Positions 55,016-61,492 of a stretch of 64,000 bases of DNA are shown here, piece after piece. This stretch comes from Pseudomonas koreensis. Lineage in GTDB: Bacteria; Pseudomonadota; Gammaproteobacteria; Pseudomonadales; Pseudomonadaceae. The number at the start of each line of letters is the position of its first letter. The first letter of the stretch is position 1. The notes beneath the pieces are model-generated. The model was not told the origin of the DNA, did no database searches, and was given only the letters and a program-made list of their open reading frames with translations. Where the stretch lies: assembly GCF_024169245.1 (NCBI RefSeq), contig NZ_JALJWP010000001.1:2419501-2483500 (forward strand), written 5' to 3'. A program made the position numbers and the translations under genes.

Positions 55016-55047
55016 AAAAGCCCCGACCAGTGATGGTCGGGGCTTTT
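55016..55047. terminator. Terminator after the OYE-family gene
   Basis: A 14-bp perfect stem (AAAAGCCCCGACCA paired with TGGTCGGGGCTTTT) around a GTGA loop. It is symmetrical and could work in both directions. Confidence 0.9.
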
Positions 55048-55082
55048 CTATTCGGCACAAGCTTGCGTTGTCAGGCGGGCCT

Positions 55083-55149
55083 CTTCGCGAGCAGGCTCGC
55101 TCCCACAATAGGAATGCGGACCCCTGTGGGAGCGAGCCTGCTCGCGAAT
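55083..55149. repeat. REPIN, class B, between the OYE gene and opgD
   Basis: Inverted pair of class B REPs with a 22-nt centre, between convergent genes. Confidence 0.85.
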
Positions 55150-55175
55150 GACGCCAGAACAGCCGCCTTATAACC

Positions 55176-56804
55176 TCAAGGATATTTACGCTTGTCCGGC
55201 GCCGGCGGGAAATACTGGTACAGCCAGGTCTCGCTCAGCGTGCGATCGTTGGTGCGAATGAACAGGCGCAGTTCCACTGGCTCGACGCTGTCATTGGTCG
55301 GGTACCAATCGAACAGAATCCGATAACCCTTGATGTCATCCAGCACCAGCACGCTGAAGTCCTGCACCTTGCCGTTGGAACAGGTGATCACCGGCTCGAT
55401 CCCGGTGCCCTGTGGCAGGCGCTCCAGGCCGCCACCGGTGAAGTCCACGGCAAAACGCCGCGCCCAGACCGGCGGGTAGTGTTCACCCGGCGCCCAGCCC
55501 TCGGTGAAGCCGCCCATGCCCGAACGCGTTGCGTGCACCCGTGCCAGTGGTGTGCCGACCGGTGGCAGTGCGCTCCAGTACAGCTTGTAACCGTAATTCA
55601 GCGAATCACCGGCAGCCACGGGTTTCTTCGGCGTCCAGAACGCGACGATGTTATCCAGCGTCTCGCCGGTTGTAGGAATTTCCAGCAGATCGATAGAGCC
55701 TTCGCCCCAGGCGGTTGTAGGTTCTACCCACAGGCTCGGGCGTTTGCTGTACCAGTCGACAGTGTCCTGATAGTTGGCGAATTCGTGGTCGGTTTGCACA
55801 AGGCCGAAGCCTTTCGGATCCTTGTCGGCGAACGCGTTGAATTGCAACGTTGCCGGGTTATTCAGCGGCCGGCAAATCCACTCGCCATTGCCGCGCCACA
55901 TGGCCAGGCGATCGGAGTCGTGAATTTGCGGGTGAATGGTGTCGCACATGCGTCGTTCGTGGGTGCCGCAGCTGAACATGCTGGTCATCGGCGCCACGCC
56001 GAGTTGTTCGATGGTGGTTCGAGCGTTGATGTGCGCGTCGATTTCCATGACCACGCGCTCGGCCTGGCAATCGATGTCGAAGCGATAGGCGCCGGTGGCG
56101 CTCGGCGAGTCGAGCAGGGCGTAGACCACAAAGCGCGTGGCGTTCTTGTCCGGCGTCTCGAACCAGAACTTGGTGAAGTCGGGAAACTCTTCGCGCTTCT
56201 TCGCGTACGTGTCGATGGCCAGGCCGCGTGCGGAGAGGCCATATTGGCCAGTGGCATCAACCGCCCGGAAATAACTGGCGCCGAGAAACGACACCACGTC
56301 ATGCCGATCCAGCTCCGGCGCCTTGAACAGTTTGAAACCGGCAAAACCCAGGTCGCCCTTGAGCTGCTGGGTGTCGACCGAAGTGTTCTCGTAGTTGAAC
56401 AGCGCCGGGCGGAAATGTACTTCGCGGGCCATGCGCGTCTTCGGATCAACGCTGTACATGCGCACCGGTTGACGGAAGCCCATGCCGACGTGGAAGAACT
56501 GCACGTCCAACTGGCCTTTGTTCTCCTTCCACAGGGAATGCTCGCCGTCGTAGCGGATCGCGTTGAAATTCTGTGGAGTCATAGACGCCAGGGTCGGCGG
56601 CAACACCTGTTTCGTATCCTGATAGGCATTGCCAGCGAGCTGCTTGGCCTGACGCTTCAGCGACTCGAAATCGAAGGCCTGGGCCTCGCCATCAGCGGCG
56701 CCACCATTGGCCGCCCAGGCGCGAGCGGCCAACAGGCCCGACGCGGAAAGACCGGTATAGGCCGCAATGGCCATGGACGCTTTGAGCAAATTCCTGCGGT
56801 GCAT
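55176..56804 (-). CDS. opgD: Glucans biosynthesis protein D (periplasmic)
   Basis: OpgD/MdoD acts in the periplasm on the backbone of osmoregulated periplasmic glucans. The 542-residue precursor begins with a twin-arginine signal ([15 protein letters not shown], cleavage near AWA-AN), consistent with Tat export. The MdoG/OpgD domain then covers the rest, with [18 protein letters not shown] and [11 protein letters not shown] among its conserved segments. The ATG at 56804 places the RR pair at residues 3-4; the frame is open upstream but that would displace the signal peptide. Confidence 0.93.
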   Translation of the reverse strand: MHRRNLLKASMAIAAYTGLSASGLLAARAWAANGGAADGEAQAFDFESLKRQAKQLAGNAYQDTKQVLPPTLASMTPQNFNAIRYDGEHSLWKENKGQLDVQFFHVGMGFRQPVRMYSVDPKTRMAREVHFRPALFNYENTSVDTQQLKGDLGFAGFKLFKAPELDRHDVVSFLGASYFRAVDATGQYGLSARGLAIDTYAKKREEFPDFTKFWFETPDKNATRFVVYALLDSPSATGAYRFDIDCQAERVVMEIDAHINARTTIEQLGVAPMTSMFSCGTHERRMCDTIHPQIHDSDRLAMWRGNGEWICRPLNNPATLQFNAFADKDPKGFGLVQTDHEFANYQDTVDWYSKRPSLWVEPTTAWGEGSIDLLEIPTTGETLDNIVAFWTPKKPVAAGDSLNYGYKLYWSALPPVGTPLARVHATRSGMGGFTEGWAPGEHYPPVWARRFAVDFTGGGLERLPQGTGIEPVITCSNGKVQDFSVLVLDDIKGYRILFDWYPTNDSVEPVELRLFIRTNDRTLSETWLYQYFPPAPDKRKYP

Positions 56805-57207
56805 AAATACAACCTGTCGTGTGCAATCCCGCGCCGTTCCTGGCACGTGTCGGATCGGAAATTACGGTTCGGTCATGCCTTCGGCCAAACGCAACGGACT
56901 ATAAACAGATGCCCGCTAGCTTAATCGGTTCGATTGTCGGGCAAAAAGCCTTGTTTGCATCGCGTCATCTGGCAATGAAACAAGACATGTCTGTAATTTT
57001 TCTGACAGGGCTCTCTGATTTAGAGGGCATATCTGCTTTTTTCGATTAATTACTCTAAAAACCACTTTTCAACGCCGATTTAATTCCTATTCTATGGGCA
57101 AGACCGGATACAAGCCTTCGTGCCGGCGGGGCACACGACGCTGCTCGAAGAGGCAGGGCGATGTGAGGTTCAGCAGTTTCTTGACTCAATAGAGAAGGAC
57201 ATCGTCC
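56805..57207. other. 403-bp AT-richer gap with no recognised gene
   Basis: Between opgD and the next small gene the DNA becomes AT-richer (about 56900-57100, with several T and A runs) and has no supported open frame. It probably holds the opgD promoter on the minus strand and the promoter of the small plus-strand gene. I see no clear terminator, repeat or operator in it. Confidence 0.5.
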
Positions 57208-57393
57208 ATGGCAAAAATACAAGGCATCACCGAAATGTTGGGCATCTTCCCTTGCTTGGGCGGCGGGCGCAGAAGACGCCGCCTCAACTCCGAGGAATTG
57301 AAATTGGTGGAGCGTTATCGAGAGCTGTCAGAGAGTGACCGGATCGCCATGCGTTATCTGGTGGATGCGATGCGCAGTGTTTCGCGGTTTTAA
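57208..57393 (+). CDS. Small unknown protein with a polybasic segment
   Basis: I do not recognise this 61-residue protein. GAAGGA stands 9 nt upstream of the ATG and a strong terminator follows, which supports it as a real gene. It has a hydrophobic MLGIFPCLGGG stretch (residues 10-20), a GRRRRR patch (20-25) and a C-terminal amphipathic helix (LKLVERYRELSESDRIAMRYLVDAM). Membrane or nucleic-acid contact is possible, but this is speculation. Confidence 0.65.
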   Translation: MAKIQGITEMLGIFPCLGGGRRRRRLNSEELKLVERYRELSESDRIAMRYLVDAMRSVSRF

Positions 57394-57400
57394 CCTGAAA

Positions 57401-57430
57401 AAAAGGACGGACTGTGAAGTCCGTCCTTTT
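57401..57430. terminator. Terminator after the 61-residue protein gene
   Basis: 13-bp perfect stem (AAAAGGACGGACT paired with AGTCCGTCCTTTT) with a GTGA loop. Confidence 0.88.
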
Positions 57431-57589
57431 CTACGTCCTACATGCTGTGGAACACCACGGTGCAATGGAGCGACCTCTTAGAAGGTGTTTCCGTCAATTC
57501 GAGGAGAATGATCCTACGATAAGCGGCGGTTGCGGATTCTGATAGCAGGTATTACGTTGATGGCACGAGTAATACTCAAGGAGCACGAT

Positions 57590-57835
57590 ATGACGACAAC
57601 CATGACCAGCAAGGGCCAAGTCACTATTCCCAAACCCATACGCGACGCCTTGCGCCTGACGCCGGGGTCGGCTATTGAGTTCAGCGTCAATGAGCAGGGT
57701 GAAGTGGTTTTGCACAGCGCCAGACACGATCCAGGTCAACCAAACACACCGGATCGGTTTGACGCAGTTCGTGGCAAGGCAGATATCAAATGGCGGACGG
57801 ATGACTTGATGGCATTACTCCGGGGGGATGATTGA
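57590..57835 (+). CDS. AbrB/SpoVT-type antitoxin
   Basis: The 81-residue protein has a swapped-hairpin AbrB domain (TMTSKGQVTIPKPIRDALRL, residues 4-23, then PGSAIEFSVNEQGEVVL). It should bind its own promoter and, through the C-terminal tail (about 50-81), block the PIN toxin. AAGGAG lies about 7 nt before the ATG at 57590. It overlaps the toxin start by one base (TGATG). Confidence 0.88.
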   Translation: MTTTMTSKGQVTIPKPIRDALRLTPGSAIEFSVNEQGEVVLHSARHDPGQPNTPDRFDAVRGKADIKWRTDDLMALLRGDD

Positions 57836-58236
57836 TGGTATTGGTCGATACCAACGTATTGATCGATGTTCTGGAGGACGATCCCGTGTGGGCTGAATGG
57901 TCGATTCAGCAGCTTCGGTCTCAGTCATTGATCCACGATTTAGTAATCAACCCGGTTGTTTACGCAGAACTGTCCCAGACGTTCTCTTCATTCGAAACCT
58001 TGGATGAAGTCGTTAACCAGCTAGGGCTGGTCGTCCAGGAAATTCCGCGACCTGCGCTTTTTCTTGCCGGCAAGGCGTTCGTACGTTATCGAAAAGTGGG
58101 TGGTGGAAAACACAACGTGCTGGCTGATTTCTTTATCGGTGCACATGCAGCGGTAAAGAAGCTCCCGTTGTTAACTCGGGATTCCAAGCGGTATCGCAAT
58201 TACTTCCCCTCGGTCCAGTTAATCACACCCTCCTGA
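57835..58236 (+). CDS. PIN-domain ribonuclease toxin (VapC-like)
   Basis: The 133-residue protein has the PIN-fold acidic residues: Asp in MVLVDTNVLIDVLEDD (residue 5), Glu in VYAELSQ (near 43) and Asp in NVLADFFIGAHAA (near 100) and LLTRDSKRY (near 118). PIN toxins cut tRNA or other RNA. It is translationally coupled to the antitoxin gene. Both genes are poorer in GC than the flanking DNA, suggesting acquisition. Confidence 0.88.
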   Translation: MVLVDTNVLIDVLEDDPVWAEWSIQQLRSQSLIHDLVINPVVYAELSQTFSSFETLDEVVNQLGLVVQEIPRPALFLAGKAFVRYRKVGGGKHNVLADFFIGAHAAVKKLPLLTRDSKRYRNYFPSVQLITPS

Positions 58237-58255
58237 ATGCTCAGCCCGGTTGCCA

Positions 58256-58323
58256 ACCGCGAGCAGCGGAACTCCCCCGGTTTGGGATGTCTGTACCTGA
58301 TGTGAGTCAGCCTGCTCGCGATG
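58256..58323. repeat. Degenerate class B REPIN
   Basis: The right arm (GTGAGTCAGCCTGCTCGCGAT) is nearly intact, but the left arm (CGCGAGCAGCGGAACTCCCC) has several changes, so pairing is imperfect. Confidence 0.6.
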
Positions 58324-58326
58324 CAT

Positions 58327-58466
58327 TTAGCGCTTGAACATCACATGCCGAACCGTGGTGTTGTACGCCAGCCCAAACATGGCCATGTCCTTGCCATAAC
58401 CGCGGCGGCGGACATTTTTCGCTGGACTGAAGTGCAAAATCGGTTTTCCCCAGGTCAGCTGCGCAG
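58327..58466 (-). pseudogene. Possible C-terminal gene remnant
   Basis: On the minus strand an open stretch of about 46 codons ends at 58327 and has protein-like composition (ILHFSPAKNVRRRGYGKDM, then AMFGLAYNTTVRHVMFKR). It has a stop codon directly upstream and no start codon with a ribosome site. It looks like the tail of a deleted gene. I do not recognise the family; it may be chance. Confidence 0.3.
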
Positions 58467-58578
58467 TTCAATCCCGAGCGCGAGCAACATCTCGAAGCAC
58501 ACTCGCGGGGCGGGTTCGGGCACTTTCGAACTAGGCTGAGGGCCTTAGATCCGGATAACCCTTGTTTGGAGACGGAAC

Positions 58579-59301
58579 ATGAACACCCGTGGATTGCTCG
58601 ATCAACTGCTCAAATCCGGGCAGGAAATGCTGCAGAACAAGGCTGGCGGCGCTTCCAACAAATCGGCTGCCAGCGGACTTGGCGGCTTGCTCGGTGGCTC
58701 GTCTGGCTCCAGCGGCCTCGGCGGCCTGCTGTCCGGCGCGGGCGGCGGCGCATTGGCCGCGGGCGCGATGGGCCTGCTGCTCGGCAACAAAAAAGTCCGC
58801 AAGGTCGGCGGCAAAGTCGCCATCTACGGCGGCCTCGCCGCGCTGGGCGTGCTGGCCTACAAGGCCTACGGCAACTACAACGCCCAGAAAGGCAGCGCGC
58901 CACAACGCGAACCACAAACTCTCGACCGCCTGCCACCCGCGCAAGTCGAAGAACATAGCCAGGCGATCCTCAAAGCCCTGGTCGCCGCCGCCAAGGCCGA
59001 CGGCCACATCGACGAGCGCGAGCGCGAACTGATCGAAGGCGAATTCACCAAACTCGACAACGACCAGGAGCTGCAACACTGGCTCCACGCCGAACTCAAC
59101 AAACCCCTCGACCCCACCGACGTCGCCCGCGCGGCCAGCACGCCGGAAATGGCGGCGGAGATGTACATCGCCAGTGTGATGCTGGTGGATGAGGATAATT
59201 TCATGGAGAAGAGTTATCTGGATGAACTGGCACGGCAGTTGAAATTGGAGCCGGGGTTGAAGGTGGAGTTGGAGAGGCAGGTGCGGTTGGCGGGGGCTTA
59301 A
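58579..59301 (+). CDS. DUF533/TerB-like inner membrane protein (YebE type)
   Basis: The 240-residue protein has a glycine- and serine-rich N-terminus (about residues 20-75, several GLGGLLGG-type runs) and a membrane segment near 78-98. A C-terminal TerB-like helical domain (about 122-235) has the acidic AAAKADGHIDERERELIEGEF motif. Members are envelope-stress-linked proteins of unknown function. GGAGAC precedes the ATG. A terminator follows directly. Confidence 0.85.
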   Translation: MNTRGLLDQLLKSGQEMLQNKAGGASNKSAASGLGGLLGGSSGSSGLGGLLSGAGGGALAAGAMGLLLGNKKVRKVGGKVAIYGGLAALGVLAYKAYGNYNAQKGSAPQREPQTLDRLPPAQVEEHSQAILKALVAAAKADGHIDERERELIEGEFTKLDNDQELQHWLHAELNKPLDPTDVARAASTPEMAAEMYIASVMLVDEDNFMEKSYLDELARQLKLEPGLKVELERQVRLAGA

Positions 59302-59312
59302 AGTTATCGTTT

Positions 59313-59345
59313 AAAAAAATCGCAGTGTTAGGCTGCGATTTTTTT
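59313..59345. terminator. Terminator after the DUF533 gene
   Basis: AAAAAAATCGCAG pairs with CTGCGATTTTTTT over 13 bp around a 7-nt loop. It is symmetrical and may also serve transcripts from the right. Confidence 0.85.
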
Positions 59346-59443
59346 GCCTGCGGACTGGAGGAAAGCGACAGTTGAGCGCGGTTAGAAAGATCTGCTTTTT
59401 GCGCCTGTGATCACAGCTGTCTGGCTGCTGCAGGAAGCGCGAA

Positions 59444-60469
59444 TCAAACCTCCTGCCGCCAAGCGGAGAACGTGATCACTGTGCCGGCTTCTTTTCTATT
59501 GGTGATTTCTATTTTATAGGTACCACCATCAATGTGACCCTCAACCAGTGCTTTGCGCTCGTTGCCGCTGACTTCCGCGTCCTTCGCATGCTGCTGATAG
59601 AAGTCGATAACATCCGCGTATTCGGTAAAAGTCCTGAGAATGACCTCATATTCATGCTGAGGGCGTCCGGCTATTTTGTCCCAATCACCGTCAATTGGTG
59701 TGCCTTCCATACCCGGTGTCGTAAATACACCGTGAGCGCCAGCGCCAATCAGGTGAGCTCGCTGCGGAAGCAATGCCAGCATCGCTTTTGGAAAATCGGA
59801 AGGTAATTGAGCCGCAGACCAGGCTCCCTGTTTCGGCTGAGTCACGATGTACTCAACGTGGGCAATCTTCTGCGCAGCGGCTCGGCGTTCTGGGTCATCA
59901 CTCTCCGCCCACAGCGCCATCATAGGAGGCAACTGCTTACTCCAGGAGACCAAAGAGTCAGCGTCAGCCTTCTTGGCGCCTTCTGGCTGGAAAATAGTCA
60001 GCACTGTTTCCGGCGCATCGTTACAAGTCAATGCTTCCTCACGAGACTTGACGGTGCAGTGGCCATTGACCAATCCTACGGCGAGCAAATGCCCCTTGTC
60101 GTCCAACAGTAATGCGCCGCGCTCGAATCCGTTGTTACCGTCGTCCATGGCGGTGATCATTTTTCTGCCGGGAGGCACGCCATCAACAAACGTGGCCATC
60201 TGCGAGTCGAGCGCTTCAAGAACCTGCTGCACGATCATCGTATTGTCATTGGTGTAACTTCCGGTTTGGTACCCAAAAAAATTAACGAGTGCAGAGCGAA
60301 CCGCCGGGTCTTGGTTGAGCTTGGAAGCCCGTTCTGGACTGGCTTCGTTTGTGAGCAACAAGGCAGTTGTGCCGTCGGGACGTTGTTCGGATCGAAGTGA
60401 CAGCGCGATTGCGCTCAGGGAGAAGGTGAAGGCTAGAAGCAAGGCGAGAGTGCGGCTCAAGTGTTTCAA
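59444..60469 (-). CDS. Exported protein of unknown function
   Basis: I do not recognise this 341-residue protein. It starts at a TTG with AAGGA 8 nt upstream and has a clear signal peptide (LALLLAFTFSLSAIA, cleavage near residue 22-24), so it is probably periplasmic. The mature part is hydrophilic, with one Cys pair (NGHCTVKSREEALTC) that could form a disulfide. It has no membrane helix or known catalytic motif. Its position next to the RHS toxin cassette may be coincidental. Confidence 0.7.
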   Translation of the reverse strand: MKHLSRTLALLLAFTFSLSAIALSLRSEQRPDGTTALLLTNEASPERASKLNQDPAVRSALVNFFGYQTGSYTNDNTMIVQQVLEALDSQMATFVDGVPPGRKMITAMDDGNNGFERGALLLDDKGHLLAVGLVNGHCTVKSREEALTCNDAPETVLTIFQPEGAKKADADSLVSWSKQLPPMMALWAESDDPERRAAAQKIAHVEYIVTQPKQGAWSAAQLPSDFPKAMLALLPQRAHLIGAGAHGVFTTPGMEGTPIDGDWDKIAGRPQHEYEVILRTFTEYADVIDFYQQHAKDAEVSGNERKALVEGHIDGGTYKIEITNRKEAGTVITFSAWRQEV

Positions 60470-60671
60470 GATAACAGTCCTTTGGTTATTTAATCCGTGA
60501 GAGTGATCGCAGAGATTTGATCGGGTGATTATGCGTTGAGCGTAAGTTTTCTGTTTTTTTTCATTATTCTTGATTGGGGATTTTTAATTTGACAGTGGCC
60601 TTGCAGGTCTCAGTATCGCGCCTTCCATGCTTATCAGGCGGCCCAGCAGATTTCTTCGTACAACTAATCAG

Positions 60672-60963
60672 TCAAGGCTTCCAGAACTCAATTCCTTCCA
60701 TATGACGCTCTATGTCATCCATGTCATCCTCACCAAGAGTTGAGTCAAAATTTTTGCTGATAATTGTTCTGATTTTTGCTAGTCGCTGAGTTACGTTTTC
60801 ATCGTCAATGAACTCAGTTGTAGCTTTCCGGTATTCTTCAACCGATTTGTCGCTATAGTAACTTCCCATTTTATGTAGAGAAATCAAGATGAATTCAATA
60901 TTTGCGAGTGCTTCCAGAGCATCTTCGCCAGTCAGTATGATTTTTTGTTTTTTTTTCTAACAT
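60672..60963 (-). pseudogene. Immunity-like small gene with a frameshift in an A-tract
   Basis: An ATG at 60963 starts MLEKK, and the frame is lost in a run of nine A (60948-60956, minus strand). From 60946 onward another frame is open to 60672 and encodes ..IILTGEDALEALANIEF.. and then ..FIDDENVTQRLAKIRTII.. to GIEFWKP. Removing one A joins both parts into a 96-residue acidic protein. It could be a real frameshift, a sequencing error in the homopolymer, or expressed by slippage. If not joined, a TTG-started 71-residue product (60672-60887) remains possible. Position after the RHS gene suggests an immunity function. Confidence 0.5.
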
Positions 60964-60995
60964 TATTTTCTCTGATAGGGCATTGCGACAATTGG

Positions 60996-61031
60996 GGGCG
61001 GATTTATTTCAATGGAAAATAAATCTGTCCC
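60996..61031. repeat. Inverted repeat between the two immunity-like genes
   Basis: GGGCGGATTTATTTC and GAAAATAAATCTGTCCC form an imperfect hairpin around a short loop. It lies in the 88-bp gap between the minus-strand genes at 61051 and 60963 and lacks a T-run. Similar GGACAGATTTATTTTC palindromes recur in Pseudomonas genomes. Confidence 0.55.
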
Positions 61032-61050
61032 TGTATGTCCAGACTGGCTC

Positions 61051-61479
61051 TTATTGATTTTTATCTGATTTTTTAGCTTTTTCCAAAAGGTTGTACAGCT
61101 CTGGATAATAGTCGATTTCTTCTGGCGGCAGTTGGTCAATTATATTTTGTATTTTTTCGGCATATTTTGTTTCAATTGGTGTTTCTGTCCAGTCTAGCTC
61201 TGAGGCGGCGGCGATAGATACCTCGATAGATTCGGAGTCAAGAAGTAGTTTTAAAATCTCTATGGCATCTGCTGACCGCAATTCACCCAGTGCCGCAGCA
61301 CTTCGCTCTTGCCAATATTGCTCCATAGAGAGAATAGTGTCGTGCAAAAGTTTCCAATCTTCCGCGTTGAATTTTTTCAATACTCCCTTAGCTACTTGCT
61401 CCGTTATGTACTCGTTCCAATTGGAGTCTTCATTCTGCCCAAGCCAGTGATTGTACTCTTCGTAAATTTTGCTGTTCAT
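61051..61479 (-). CDS. Putative immunity protein with HEAT-like helices
   Basis: The 142-residue acidic, AT-rich-encoded protein is predicted to be all-helical. Its centre (AAALGELRSADAIEILKLLL and IEVSIAAASELDW) resembles one or two HEAT repeats, as in several contact-dependent immunity proteins. It starts 13 bp after the RHS gene stops, which is the normal place for the cognate immunity gene. No specific immunity family could be assigned. Confidence 0.6.
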   Translation of the reverse strand: MNSKIYEEYNHWLGQNEDSNWNEYITEQVAKGVLKKFNAEDWKLLHDTILSMEQYWQERSAAALGELRSADAIEILKLLLDSESIEVSIAAASELDWTETPIETKYAEKIQNIIDQLPPEEIDYYPELYNLLEKAKKSDKNQ

Positions 61480-61492
61480 TCGCTATCTCAAC

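Noticed and set aside
58531..59088. A 185-codon minus-strand frame over the DUF533 gene
   Set aside because: Arises from the glycine/alanine-rich codons of the sense gene.
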